64,000 nt of DNA from Tillandsia leiboldiana. Lineage: Eukaryota; Streptophyta; Magnoliopsida; Poales; Bromeliaceae. Position 1 is the stretch's first letter. The number at the start of each line of letters is the position of its first letter. A program made the translations under genes and the position numbers. Below are positions 11,698 to 23,966 of this stretch, piece by piece. The notes below the pieces were generated by a model, which worked only from the letters and a program-made list of their open reading frames with translations, searched no databases and was not told the DNA's origin. The stretch spans positions 10,448,814 through 10,512,813 of the forward strand of contig CM055062.1 in assembly GCA_029204045.2 (NCBI GenBank), in the 5' to 3' direction.

Positions 11698-13230
11698 TGT
11701 TGGTGTAAATATACAAAATAGATGTTAGATTATAAAAATATATAAAAAGTATCAACGAGTCGGTCAAGTCGAGGCACGGATATTTCGCTCTCTTTAAGGA
11801 GATTCAAGCTCTCTAAGGTAGACAAAGCCTTCAAATCGATGCAGCATAACATTGACTTGTCCCCTCCAGGATACAACGGTTCGACCCTCGTCGTGTGGCT
11901 TCACCAACTTTGCACAAGTAGATGAGCCCAAAGCTCAAAAAAAAGGAACACATTTTCTTTGACCACTTTCTATCTCAAGTAGTATAGTTTTTTTTTTGTC
12001 TTTTTGATCTTTGGATTGGTATGTTCAAGATAGTAGAGAAGCTCTCTTTATATAGTCTTCACCATCCTATAAGTTACTACAACTTTATAGCTTTCATATT
12101 AAGGGAGCGTTTGGATCGGGTTATCTTGGCAGGATTACGGGCAATCCTGCCAGGATTACTGTGTTTGGGAAATTCTGCCTGTAATCTGTTCGGTAATATA
12201 AGATTTCTAAAGGTGCAGGATTAACTTCAAAACATTACTAGGGGGAGGGGTGTATGTTGCATTACTGGAAGCGGGTAATGTTGTAGTTAATATAAAATGA
12301 CAAGTTTACCTTTGAGTACCCCAAACCCTAAACCGGAGATCATTCCATCTCCTCATCTCACGATCGCCACCCCCTCTCTCTCCCGAGACTGCCGTACGGA
12401 CCTCCCTCTCTCGCCCAAGCAAGCCGCGACCGCCCCTCTCTCCCTCTCTCGCCCTCTCGCCCTCACGCCATACGCCTCCCTCTCGCTCACGGCCCCCTCT
12501 CTCTCTCTCGCGTGCGCACGCTCGGGCAAAAAATCTAGTTCATCCTCCCAGGTATTCCTTATGATCTTATTCCTTCCATTTATCATTTCTTCTACATGTA
12601 TAAATGGAGGGAATAAGATCATAAGGATTACCTGGGAGGATGAACTAGATTTTTTGCCCGAGTGTGCGCACGCGAGAGAGAGAGGGGGCCGTGAGCGAGA
12701 GGGAGGCGTATGGCGTGAGGGCGAGAGGGCAAGGGGGGGCCGTACGGTTTGAGGGCGCCTGAGGGAGAGAGGGGCGGCCGCGGCTTGCTTAGGCGAGAGA
12801 GGGAGAGATGGGCGGCCGCGGCTTGCTCGGGCGAGAGAGGGAGAGAGGGGCGGCCGCGGCTTGCTTGGGCGAGAGAGGGAGGTCTGTACTACAGTCTCGG
12901 GAGAGAGAGGGGGGTGGTGATCGTGAGAAGAGGAGATGGAATGATCTCCTGTTTAGGGTTTGGGGGTACTCAAAGGTAAACTTGTCATTTTATATTAACT
13001 ACAACATTACCCGCTTCCAGTAATGCAACATACACCCCTCCCCCCCAGTAATATTTTGGGGTTAATCCTGCACCTTTAGGAATCTTATATTACCGAACAG
13101 ATTACAGGCAGAATTCCCCAAACACAGTAATCCTGGCAGGATTACCCGTAATCCTGCCAAGATAACCCGATCCAAACGCCCCCTAGCAAGATATTGAATT
13201 ATCTTATTTAATAATGTAAATGTTACAACA
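11698..13230 (-). repeat. Copia A 3' LTR, interrupted by a foldback element
   Basis: Without the insertion at 12102-13184 it is about 450 bp. It matches 21812-22216 closely over its first 400 bp, with shared stretches such as CTTTATATAGTCTTCACCAT and TCAACGAGTCG. The part after the insertion (AGCAAGATATTG to TGTTACAACA) has no counterpart in the right LTR, which is truncated there. Confidence 0.8.
12102..13184. mobile_element. 1.08-kb palindromic (foldback) TIR element
   Basis: The arms are inverse copies over almost the whole element. The left end AGGGAGCGTTTGGATCGGG mirrors the right end CCCGATCCAAACGCCCCCT. Matching blocks include CAGGATTACTGTGTTTGGGA and its inverse, and the CT/GA-rich inner part. 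The centre is near 12600, flanked by GGAATAAGATCATAAGG-type arms. It is clearly inserted in the Copia A LTR. Open frames on both strands are produced by the CT/GA-rich arms and are not genes. No transposase; superfamily uncertain. Confidence 0.85.
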
Positions 13231-13825
13231 TTCCCCCACTCATTTTATTATTAAAGAGAGTTCGACGGTCAGAGAGGGATCATTATACATAAAGAAGGTG
13301 TGCTCTGCATTGAATCTCCACTTAGTGAAACAATGATGTCCACTCTAGAGCCAGAGTGGTCTCAGACTTGAACTTTGACTGCTTAAGGGAAATAGAGTGT
13401 CACTGCTCACATATAACAATCCAGGTGTTGACATGAGCTTTACTAGCTAGCACGTTACAGCCTTGTGCTTATCCTGGTTTTCATGACCATTTTTGAGAAA
13501 AACCCCATTCTCATAGAAAGCGGCCCCACTTCCATACTCACATAGGTAAATTCTATCAAGGGTGCTCCTGTAATTCTAACACCCTGCTCATAAGAGCCAC
13601 AGACTCCATTAAGAGTGTAATAACTCAACCCTCATTTTATTACAGGATGAATGCACTCACATCATAGGGATAGGTAAATATTAGATCACGTAGATATATA
13701 TGTTGTGCATTCTTTACAACCACCATATGATTCATTTTTCCCATTGAACCTGACTTTTTGGATCTCTGATCATTAGGTTGGGTATCCTCATACGTGGTTC
13801 ATGATGTTATGGGCCTTAACCCTAT
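13231..13825 (-). other. Copia A 3' non-coding region between pol and LTR
   Basis: About 600 bp without a reading frame, next to the polypurine tract. It lies downstream of the RNase H end (which continues across the solo LTR at 17909). Copia B and C also have non-coding DNA between RNase H and the 3' LTR. Confidence 0.6.
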
Positions 13826-16800
13826 TGTGAGGACCCGAATCCCCACGTAAGGATTACTGTTACATCAGCAGCTTATGGAGCCCTATGTGGTGTGTCGGCG
13901 GTGTTTGTGCGCGTATTGGACACAAGTGTTGGACTCAGTGTGTAAAATAGATCACAAGTGCATTCGGATGCCCCGTCGAATTTTAGAGGTGGTTTTGCTC
14001 GAAATGGACATTAGATTTGGATTCAGCGCGGAAAAACGATGGAAATCGACTACTTGGTTGTATTTTTCTGAGTCCGGACGCTCGAAAACGGACACCCGGA
14101 AGATTTCAGTGTTTTCGGGTGCACGGTGGACCCGTGGACCGAGGAGAGTGCCATGTGGCGGCTTCCTGTTGGTGCCGTACGCCACGTGGCGGACCGGGGG
14201 TCGCGGCGTAGTGGGCTCGGCCTATGGGAGCAGGCGCGGGCAGCGCGCAGGCGCGGGCAGGCGTGCGGTCTGGGCCGCGGGCGAGCGTGGTGCAGCGGGG
14301 GCGGCGTGCCACGTGGCGTCTTCCTATTGGCCCGCTATGTACACATGGCAGCAGAGGAGTTGTTGGCACATCAGGCGCGGTCCACGGAAGCTTGTGCGGG
14401 CGCCTCGGGCTGCGTGCCAGGCAGGGTGGCAGGCGGCGGGTGTAGGCTCACGTGGGCGCGGCGACCGAGCAGTTGACGCGCGGGTTCCCGCGCCTGGGTG
14501 CGCCACGTGTCGGCGCGTGGTTGGCTGGCGCCAACCACCGCGCGCACTGTGTAGGGCCACGCGGCGCTGCGTGGGAGGCCCGCTTTGATGTTGCCTATTT
14601 CGTGGTGACGTGGTGCAACGACAGCGTTTCGGGCGCTCATCGCACGGGGGACCCCGTGGGGGATTCGGGCGCCCGAATGTGGTCCGAGCGCCCGAATCCC
14701 GGGACAAACCCGGTATTTTTGGATTTATTGGACTGGGCCTATAAATAGGCCCAGTACTGCTTCGTTGCGGGGTTTTTTGGTCGGTTTCTCACAGAGGCTT
14801 CTACAGGAGACTTCATCCTCTACCAGTGCTGCATCTTGTGGAGGATTCCTAGATTTTTTGGAGGTCACGACATTGGCATTTTCTGCGATGCGGCGCACTT
14901 CGACGCTCCTTCGATTTTAGCTTCTACCATCGCATTTCGGTGCGCGAGGCCCCCTGAGCTGCCCGGATGGAATTTTGAGCCGATTTTCTCGGTAGCGTGT
15001 TCATGGGAGGTACGCCTTCGATTTCTGTGTTGAGCATTTTGCTTTGTTTTAGATTTTTGGCATGGTTCCCGATGTATCTTTTGACCCCATTGTACTGCTG
15101 CGAGGTATAGGACAGCGGTGAAGTATTATTGGGATTTTTCGGCCTACGGGCATCGGAACGAAACGTATGAGGACTCGATCGGCATCTACACTTCGAGAGG
15201 AACGCGCCCGTATTTTTATTGGAATTTTAGGAGGACTCTTAGAAGGTGATAATTAAGCTTCTTTGGGACTAATTTTTTTGCAGGCTTGTGTTCGTGAGGA
15301 AGTTGGCTTACCACGTTGTTCTAATTGTTTCTTGGCCTATAGGTGTCGGAACGAGGTGTATAAATACTCTATTTGCATCTACTTGTCACGAGGATCGCAA
15401 CCGTGATTTTTTTGGATTTTTCAGAGGACTGCACGCAGGTGAAAATCCCCTATTTCTTTGCTGGATTGTAAAAACAGCAAACGCTGTTTGGTATGTGTGG
15501 GGTATTGATTAGTGTGTTGTGGTTGTGATGTTGGTTGGAGCAGAGGCTTGTGCGACTGAGTACCGAGGGTGCAGTTTTGGCAGATTTTGATAGTGAGTGA
15601 CTGCGCATTTCACCGACTTCAGCTTTGCCTGCGGAAAGCGATTCAGGTGGGTTGCTCGTCCCCAGAACCGGTGGACGGTTTTCTAATTCTATCTGTTAGA
15701 ATGCATGCATGTTTAGGGTACAATATTTGTGATTGAGGGATAAGTTTAGTAAGGATGATTATATAAGGAAATTGCAAGGTTTATATTCATGACATGTCTT
15801 ATGACAATTGCAATAGTGTATATCCATGTTGATGGTTGATGTAAGCTTACCCAAGGAAATGTTACTCTCTGTGATTTATAGCATGCATGATTAATCTACA
15901 ACTAATAGAATTGAGATGTTAGCATGGAAAGTGGCCTAGATCATGTGGTTTGATGCTTACTTGATTATTGTACATGCTTTAGAGGATTTGAGATCTAGCA
16001 TTGTAGATGGCTATGTTCATGTTGTACTAGATGAGATAGAGATCATGCTCGATTACCCATTGGCATATTTATGCGGTATTGATTTATTATAGTAGCGATT
16101 TATTAGCATGCCATGTTAGCACACAGCCTTTATGAGATTTGATTATGCGATGGGGCAGGATTATGTATCTATGTGCGGATATCACTTTGATCATGGATTA
16201 TGGACAGGTGTAGTTCATTAGTGATTTTGGCATGTGGTTATACCTTGTGGAGCGATCATGTGATTTACTCCCTTTTATCTTCTTGAGGACAAATGCATGC
16301 TTGTATGGACATTTAGATAGGCCATCTTTTACCGCTACACTATCATGTTGGAACTTGACTTAGGAGAAATCATGTTTGCTTCTTTTCTTCCTATTTGTTA
16401 GTCAGGTGATCCATGTTGCTCGGGTTCGAGCAGGGATTTGGGATAGTGTAGTCGAGACTTTGAGTCTGGGACAGGTTGGATTTGATTGTGGGTTGTGGGG
16501 TATTGCGGCGACCGTAGATATTGGGCGGTTGACCGGACGTTTACTGTTGCATCAAATTGGGAATCGGGTTTCCCTTTAGTGGATGGAGTTTCCCACTTCG
16601 ATCAGAGTCGTGATCCAGTCCTGCTATATTGAGATACTTGATAGAGATACTTGACATGGGTTACTTATTTACTCGAGCGGGTCGCTCCCTCGAGTGCCAC
16701 TCCGGAGTAGGCGATTTACACAGCGGCCAGTGAGTACCGGACAGATGAGTGCCGATCTGTTACCAGATACTTGAGACAGTTTGAGCAGGCAGTGCCAGTT

Positions 16801-17903
16801 TTACTGGTCTATTGATTGGGTTTATTTCAGGCAGATACTTTTATTGTTGCACTCATGCCTGGGGGCTGAGTGGAGTCTAGTAGCTGTGAGTAGATCAATA
16901 CTAGTGTTGTTGGGAACCGTCGGGTTGACGGTGGTCCCGTGGTCGTTGTGAGTATTTCGACCGTTGTGCGAGATGTTGAGGATCTTGAGTCTATCCGTTC
17001 TGAGAGAGAGCGTGGATTTCGACTATAGCCTGAATGTGCCACTATTCGATAGCGAGTTAGTCCGTATGGACACCCTACATAATTCCTGCCCGGCAGTGGG
17101 AGGTGGTTGTATGTGGGCGTAGGCTTGACTGGACCAGATGTGGCAGTCAGCTCGATTGGGTCGATTGTGCACCTCGTGTGCGAGTCGTTGCATACCTTTC
17201 TTTGGTTTTTCCCCATTTGAGCATTTAGATAGAGGCATGGTAGCTGTAGAGTATTTCCAGCTTTCTTGTTAAGTTTTTACTGCATGGTTATCTTATGCCT
17301 CTAGTAGACTTAGTGGGCAAACCGTCGGGCCTGGTGGCGGTACCCACTGAGAACTCCCTTTTTAGTGTAGTTCTCACACCCGTTGGGGGTTTTCCCCCTC
17401 CATTTTCTTTCCTCTCCCTTGTTTTGCAGAGTCTTTGCGGGTGTTGCTGATTCTGTGGTTGTTGTTCGAGGCGAGGGAGTCGCGAGCTAGATCCCTACCC
17501 GTCTGTGGAGAGTAGCGGTACCCCTTCATTGGAAATCATGAGTACAGTCAGTAGACTAGTTTTATTTCCACTTTTGAGATACTATTGTATTGTGAGGATC
17601 TGACTTGTACTAAGAGCCTGTACACTGATGTATTATTTTAGTTTACCTCCCTGTTGAGTTCTGGGTTATTGTATCAGACGATTTTGTATATGATCATATT
17701 TGGGAGATGGATATTGTATCATTATTTCCAGTTGTACAGATGGTTGAATTTTAGTTTTACAGCAGTTTTATTTTATAGCTCTGATATCTGTTTAGCTGTA
17801 GTCCCTTTTCTTGCAGGTTGGACGCTTCGCCTATGCGGGGTTTTGTATAGGCGGCGGATCTGTTGGCTAGCCCGGGTCGCAGTTTCGACCCCGGGGCGTG
17901 ACA
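13826..17903 (+). mobile_element. Solo LTR of 4.08 kb (gypsy-type ends)
   Basis: Begins TGTGAGGACCCGAATCCCC and ends CCCCGGGGCGTGACA. It is flanked on both sides by the 5-bp direct repeat CCTAT (13821-13825 and 17904-17908), the mark of LTR-element integration. I see no second LTR, PBS or pol inside, so it reads as one long LTR left after recombination. A GC-rich upstream part (about 14100-14700) leads to a TATAAATA box at 14740, consistent with a U3 promoter. The GGGGCGTGACA end is shared with the gypsy element at 42585-52379. Open frames inside are in GC-rich DNA and match nothing I know. Confidence 0.8.
14740..14747 (+). promoter_or_regulatory. TATA box of the solo LTR
   Basis: TATAAATA inside a palindromic context (GGGCCTATAAATAGGCCC), about 0.9 kb into the solo LTR where a U3 promoter is expected. 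Confidence 0.5.
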
Positions 17904-17908
17904 CCTAT

Positions 17909-20900
17909 CCCCCTCGATGTACACCAGATCCTTTATCTTCCTAAGGCCTTGGTTAATTGATTTGCTAGATCATCAGTAGATTTTATATAATCTACATTGA
18001 TAATACCATTGTTCATATATGATCTCACAGTACTGTGTTTTCTTCTCACAGATATGGATTTTTCGTTATAATAACGGTTTCTTACTCTACCAATAACAGC
18101 AGTGCTATCACAGTGTATCAACATAGATAGAACTGGTTTCTCCAGAAATGGAATCTCAGACAATAAGTCTCTCAACCAACTAGCTTTCTCGCTAGCTGAA
18201 GCTAAAACAATAAGCTCGGCTTCCATGGTTGAATTAGCAATGATAGTTTGCTTTTTAGATTTCCAACATATAGCACCACCTGCTAAAGTAAAAATATAAC
18301 CAGTGGTAGAGAGAGAATTATCTGATTAGGTATTCCAATCAGCATCACTCAATCACAGCTGGATACTTCCCATAAAATAAGCCATAATTTTGGTACCAAT
18401 GAGATATCTCATCACACGTTCCATGGCATACCAATGCTCTGTACTCGGCTTGCTTGTAAATCTACTAAGTATCCCTACTGCATATGCAATATCAGGTCTA
18501 GTGCAATCAGTCGCAAACCGCAAGCTTCCAATCATACTAGCGTATTCTTTTTGATTTGAAATTTGATTTTCACTTTTAACGAAAAATAAGTGAACACTCG
18601 AATCAAAAGGTGTAGTCACATGCTTGCAATTAAAAAGTTGTACTTTCTTAAAATTTTCTCAACATAATGTGACTGATCAAGAAAAATACCATCTGGTGTT
18701 TTGTTAATTTTCATACCCAAAATAAAGTTAGCCTCTCCAAGATCTTTCATTTCAAAATAATGATTTAGCATAATTTTTGTCTCAACAATAACATTTAAGT
18801 TAGAGCAAAAAATTAGAAAATCATCCACATAAAGGCTAACAACTACATGCAATTTTTAAAAAGTTTTGTAGTAGATGCACTTATCACACTCGTTTGATTT
18901 AAAACCATTCTCAATCATGCAAGAATCAAAATTTTCATGCCACTGTCTGGGTGCATGCTTTAAGCCATAAAGGGATTTATTTAGTTTACACACTTTATTT
19001 TTTTTGCCCAGGCTCTATGAACCCCTCAGGTTGGTCCATATAAATTTTCTCATATAGGCCACCATTCAGAAAGGTGATTTTTACATCCATCTGATGAATT
19101 TGTAAATCATATATTGCTGCAATAGCAATGAGAACTCTGATGGATGTCACTCTAGTAACCGGAGAAAAGGTACCAAAGAAGTCTAGATCTTCTTTTTGTT
19201 TATAACCTTTTGCGACAAGTCTCGCTTTATACTTGTCTACACTCCCATCCGGTTTCAATTTCTTTTTGAGAACCCATTTACAACCAATTGTTGTACAACC
19301 TGGAGGTAAATCCACTAATTTCCAAGTTTTATTAGAAATTATAGATTCCATCTTATCAGTTACAGCCTCTTTCCAAAAAATGGCATCATTTGAAGATAAA
19401 ACTTTTTGTAAAGAAAATGAGTTTTCTTCAATATTAAGAGCAACATAATCAGGGCCAAAATCTTTTTCTATTCTATTTCTTTTACTCTTTCTAGGTTCAA
19501 AAACATATTATTCTTGGTTTTGCGAAAGAGAGTTTGAAGAACTTGATTTATTCGAAACACTTTTAAATTCTTGACCCTCACTATTTTTCGATTTTAAAGG
19601 AAACTTATCTTCATGAAAAATAGCATATCCTGATTCAAAAATCACATTATTTTCAATGTCTAAAAATCTATAGGCTGAACTATTCAAGGCATATCCAAGA
19701 AATATACAAGTGGCGGCGCTAACACTCAATTTGGGTCTTTTAGGGTCTGATAGCCTCACATAAGCTAGTCAACCCCACACTTTAAGATATTCCAAATTTG
19801 GCTTATAACCTTTCCACAACTCAAAAAGTGTCATTTTAGACTTCTTATGTGGCACGCGATTCAAGACATAACTTGCAGTTAAAATGACTTCACCCCAAAG
19901 ATTTAAGAATACACCAGTGTTAACTATCATAGCATTTGTTAGCTCAATAAGTGTTCTATTTTTTCTCTCAGCCGCTCCATTAGAAGCAGGCGAATATGGA
20001 GCCGCAGTCTCATGGATAATTCATAAAGACTGAACAAAAGAATTGAATCCTGTAGATTCATACTCACGACCTCGATCATTTTTAATTCTTTTAATCTTTT
20101 TACTGAATTAATTTTCTACTTCATGGAGAAAATTTTTAAATCTGTCAAAAGTATCACTTTTAATTTTTAGTAAATAAACATAAGTATATTTAGAAAAATC
20201 ATCTATAAAACTAATAAAATATCTATTTCCTCCACAAGTTAGAGTACCTTCAAATTCATAAATATCACAGTGAATTAACTCAAGTAATTCGGTACTTCGA
20301 TCAACACTTTTATGAGGTCGTTTAGTGATTTTTGACTTACTACATGTTTCACATTTGTCAAAATCACTGCTCAGTCTGGGAATTAATTCTAAACTACTCA
20401 TCAAGCTAACATATCTGCTATTAATATGACACAAACGAGCATGCCAAAAATTCACAAAAGAAAGCATATAAGCAGAAGTAGATGCTTTATTATCAAATGT
20501 TTAATTTAAACATTCCATCACATGCATAATCTTTACCCACAAACTTTTCATTATTGAAAATAACATACTGATCAGACTCAATGGTCTGTTTAAAGCCAGC
20601 TTTATTAAGAAGAAAACTTGACATCAACTTCTTCCTAATCAAAGGTGTATACAACACATCTTTTAAGATGAGCACCTTAACTCGACCTCACCACTCCCTA
20701 AAACTTCAGAAGTATGTGAATCACCAAGCATGATACTTCTTGGTTGTTCATAGGGAGTATAAACTTTAAACCAAGTCTTATCATGACAGACATGCCTATT
20801 GGCACCAGACTCTGCCCACCATCCTTTGGAGTTTTCAACTAGGCATATGTCTGTAATCGTTGCCACAAGTAGTTCCTCGGTAACGTTAGCTTGAGGTAAA

Positions 20901-21881
20901 GTTTTACGTTTTCGAAACTTACAAATTCGAACAATATGCCTACTTTTGCCACAGATATGGCAAACTATAGAATTTTTCTCTTGAGAAGGAGGTTCTTGGT
21001 TATTTGAAATTTTCTTAAATTGAGGTCTATCACTATTCTTTCCAATTTTCTTCGTAGGCTTCAAATATGTATTTCTAGAATGATTGTTATTAGGTAAAGA
21101 ATGAGAGGATACTAAGTTTACCTTAGTGCCGCTAGCATTATTTTCTTTGCTTCAAGTGCATCTTGACCTCTTGCCTCCTCTTCCACGCGAATGCGTGCAA
21201 TTAATGTCTCGAGAGACATCTCCTTTTGTTTATGTCGAAGGATCTTTTGGAATTCCCTCCACGATGGTGGTAATTTATCGATGATCCCTAGCACGATCAA
21301 ATTGTCTCCGAACTTAACTCCTTCGAATTGAAATTCATGGGCGATCATCTGAAACTCTTGAACTTGTTCCACCACGGATTTTCCTTCGACCATTTGGTAG
21401 CGAAAGAAGCGATTAACAGCGTACTTCTTTGCACTAGCTTGTTCTGTATCATACTTAAGCTGCAATGCCTTCCAAATCTTTTTTGCAGATAAGTAAGTAT
21501 TTTCATAATAATCATAAAACTGGTCTGAAAGTTGAGAAGATAATACCGACAGTTATACTCATCCTTCTCGTATTTTTCAGTTTTTTCGTAGTGTTTGAAA
21601 AGATCATCCTCCGTCATATTGTCGGTGTTAGTCTTCCTTGATTTTTTTTCCGTAAGGACATATGCCACTTTAAGTAGATTGAGGTAAAATAACACTTTTC
21701 CTTTCCACCTCTTGAAGTGGGCTCCTTTGAAGTGGAAGGGCTTGTTAAGATCCCCGGTAGTATCGTTGGACTTTTCATGTATAGTCTCAATCTTTTGAAT
21801 CTCTTTAAAATTGTTGGTGTAAATACACAAAATAGAGATTAGACTATTAAAATATATGAAAAGTATCAACGAGTCGATCAA
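17909..21881 (-). pseudogene. Copia A gag-pol polyprotein, multiply broken
   Basis: Read from high to low coordinates. 21881-21118: gag with an LNKPFHFKGAHFKRW start block. 21064-20663: CCHC zinc knuckle (CHICGKSRHIVRIC) and protease-like WWAESGANRHVC, where the usual Asp is Glu. 20467-20108: integrase zinc region and core start (HARLCHINSR, CETCSKSK, IHCDIYEFEG, FIDDFSKYTYVY). 19351-18995 and 18852-18353: reverse transcriptase (WVLKKKLKPDG, HQMDVKITFLNG, SLYVDDFLIF). 18226-17933: RNase H (SASEKASWLRDLL, IHCDSTAVIG). Frameshifts and stops separate the blocks, and the integrase C-terminal stretch around 19760-20100 is the worst damaged. It cannot encode a working polyprotein. Confidence 0.88.
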
Positions 21882-22216
21882 GTCGAGGCACGGATATCTC
21901 GCTCTCTTTAAGGAGATTCAAGTCCTCTGCGGTACGCAAAGCCTTCGAACCGATGTAGCAGAACACTGACTTGTCCCCTCCAGGATACAACGGCTCGACC
22001 CTCGTCGTGCGACTTCTCCAACTCTGTACAAGTAGATGAGCTCAAAACTTCACCAAAAAGAACACCCTTTCTTTGACCACTTTCTCTCTCAAGTAGTATA
22101 GTTTTTTTTTGCCTTTTTGATATTTGTGTTGGTATGTTCAAGAGAGTAGAGAAGCTCTCTTTATATAGTCTTCACCATCCTATATAAGTTACTATAACTT
22201 TATAGCTTTCATATAG
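21812..22216 (-). repeat. Copia A 5' LTR, truncated
   Basis: About 405 bp matching 11698-12101. It stops at CTTTCATATAG, where GGCACTACAAAAA begins. The region next to it on the internal side shows no good tRNA-complementary primer site. Confidence 0.75.
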
Positions 22217-22432
22217 GCACTACAAAAAGAGTTATAGGCACTACAAAAAAGTTGATTTGTAGCGACAGTTATTTTAGTAACATTTTATATAAGTGTCGAA
22301 AATATATTTTAGTAGCGGTTTTAACTAATTATTATATCAGTTTCAATCCGCTGCTAAAATATATTTTTACCGATGCTTGTATAAAATGTTACTAAAATAA
22401 CTATCGCTATAAATCAATTTTTAAAAATTGAT
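22217..22432. mobile_element. CACTA-like palindromic fragment
   Basis: Starts with two CACTACAAAAA motifs, the terminal motif of plant CACTA (En/Spm) elements. These are followed by an inverted repeat of about 85-bp arms (GATTTGTAGCGACAGTTATT against AATAACTATCGCTATAAATC). There is no matching TTTTTGTAGTG end on the right, so it is a fragment or a derived MITE. Confidence 0.5.
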
Positions 22433-22794
22433 TTGTAAATAACTCTTCGATTTTAATTTAGTTCAAACTAAATTATTTTTTTTTTCATCCAATCTTACAA
22501 AAATTGAAGTACGATTCTATATTCATCATATTTTCTAAATAAAAAAATTTATTTTAACTCGAAAAAAAAAATTCAAAATAGAAAAAATATAATATTACCA
22601 ACACAATTGATCAATAAATTCAATAATTCTTTTATTAAAATTTTATGTCACATTGAGAATTAAGCATACCCCAAAATTCAGCCCAAAATTTTTTTTTTCT
22701 CTAAATATGTGCAATTCTTGTAATCCCTAAAACCCAACCCAACTCCCCTCCCCCCAACTTCCCCAACTTCTTTTAAATAAATTCTCCATATAAC

Positions 22795-23070
22795 ACTACA
22801 ACAAAATATATTAATACCGATATTTTTTAGACCAAGCTTTACTCTAGCGTTTTTAATATTTGTTATACATAGTCGTCAATAAATAATTAATTAACGACAC
22901 TTTAAAAATATCGCCAATAAATAATTAATTAAATTATAATAATGCTTCCAAAGCGTTGTTATTAATTAAATTATAACAATGATTCAAAAGATTTTTCATT
23001 ATTTAAATTATAATGATACTTTAAAAATATTGTCATTAATTAAATTATTTTAATTAAATATTAATTAGTA
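22795..23070. mobile_element. Second CACTA-like fragment
   Basis: Starts CACTACAACAAAATAT and continues with subterminal repeats of the ATTAATTAAATTATAA type and short variants of an 'aacgacacttt' unit. No right terminus was found. Assignment rests on the terminal CACTA motif and the repeated subterminal units. Confidence 0.35.
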
Positions 23071-23283
23071 TTTTTTAAAACTTACCTATAAAAATTTTTT
23101 ATTTAAATTCAAATTCACTCCTAAGCCACGTCAGATCCATCATACAACATCCCTCAAAAGCCCTCCCCTAATTAATTAGCATCTTTAAAACCTCGCCCCT
23201 AAAATCCCTGGGGATACGTACTCCACTAACTTCATCTTCCTAATTAATTAAACCTCTCCCCTAAAACCCCACCGCACCCGAGC

Positions 23284-23392
23284 GTGCGGAGGAGAACGCG
23301 TGGACGAGAACCTCGACCACGCCCCCGATCGGCGCCGCGTGCGCGAGGCCTTCAAGGAGGTGCAGCTCGGGATCAATCACTGCTTGTTCAAG
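23284..23392 (+). pseudogene. Exon-like fragment of unknown gene
   Basis: A short GC-rich island in AT-rich DNA. One frame reads VDENLDHAPDRRRVREAFKE followed by VQLGINHCLFK, then a good donor (AAG|GTATTC at 23392/23393). The peptide resembles, from memory only, the region ahead of the lipase domain in plant monoacylglycerol-lipase-like hydrolases. I see no ATG in frame nearby and no following exon by 24 kb. It may be a captured or orphaned exon. Confidence 0.3.
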
Positions 23393-23966
23393 GTATTCCG
23401 CGGATTTGTTCCCTTGTTCTCTCCTTTTTGGATCTTAGATATGGATTTGCCCAATTCGGTTTTGTTGTTGAATTGTTCTAGATCATTATTTGCTAAATGT
23501 ATTGTTGTTGCTAAATGGTTCTAGATTGTTAATTGCTAAATCGTTCTACATCGTTCCCTTGTTCCCTCCTTGTTGTTGAATCGTTCTAGATCTTAGATAT
23601 GGGTTTGCCCAATTCAGTTTTAATCGGGTTTAACCATATTGCATACTCTTGATTAGTATGATTCTGTGTTATTTGCTAAATTTATTAGTTTGGATTCGTA
23701 TTAGTGTATTTGATGCAATTTTTGTTTGATTTTCTCTCTTCTTTTATGTTTATTAGGTTTCTATTGGCTCGGATTTGGTACTACTCGCCTCGACCCCACA
23801 TAGAGAGAGATTGCTTAAATTGGGGGTTTCGATTGCCTGCTGTGGAAGTGAGCTCTCTTTGTTGAAGTGTTTTGTTACATGAGAAATGAGATAGTTTCAT
23901 GAAGTTGATGGGTCGTTTCCTAAATTGAGCTAATTGGATCTGCTTATAGGCTTGGTTTTTTATTTT
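23393..23966. other. Intron-like or intergenic DNA
   Basis: T-rich sequence with internal near-repeats (GTTGTTGAATTGTTCTAGATC and variants at 23460-23600). It could be an intron of the exon-like piece just upstream. No exon recognised. Confidence 0.35.

Larger units (their letters stand above)
11698..22216 (-). mobile_element. Copia A: degenerate Ty1/copia retrotransposon with nested insertions
   Basis: Two LTR copies in direct orientation (11698-13230 and 21812-22216) bracket copia genes read on the minus strand. The left LTR is the 3' LTR: it ends TGTTACAACA and is followed by a purine-rich tract on the minus strand (GAGTGGGGGAA), the expected polypurine tract. The right LTR starts TGTTGGTGTAAAT and appears cut at about 22216, where a CACTA-like sequence begins. 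The left LTR contains a 1.08-kb palindromic element, and a 4.08-kb solo LTR sits between pol and the 3' LTR. The coding region is broken. This is an old insertion. Confidence 0.85.

Noticed and set aside
12297..13023. Ser/Arg/Gly-rich ORFs on both strands
   Set aside because: Products of the CT/GA-rich arms of the palindromic element, mirrored on the opposite strand.
13875..14748. 237-residue and overlapping ORFs
   Set aside because: They lie in the GC-rich U3-like part of a solo LTR, show no motif, and overlap in several frames.
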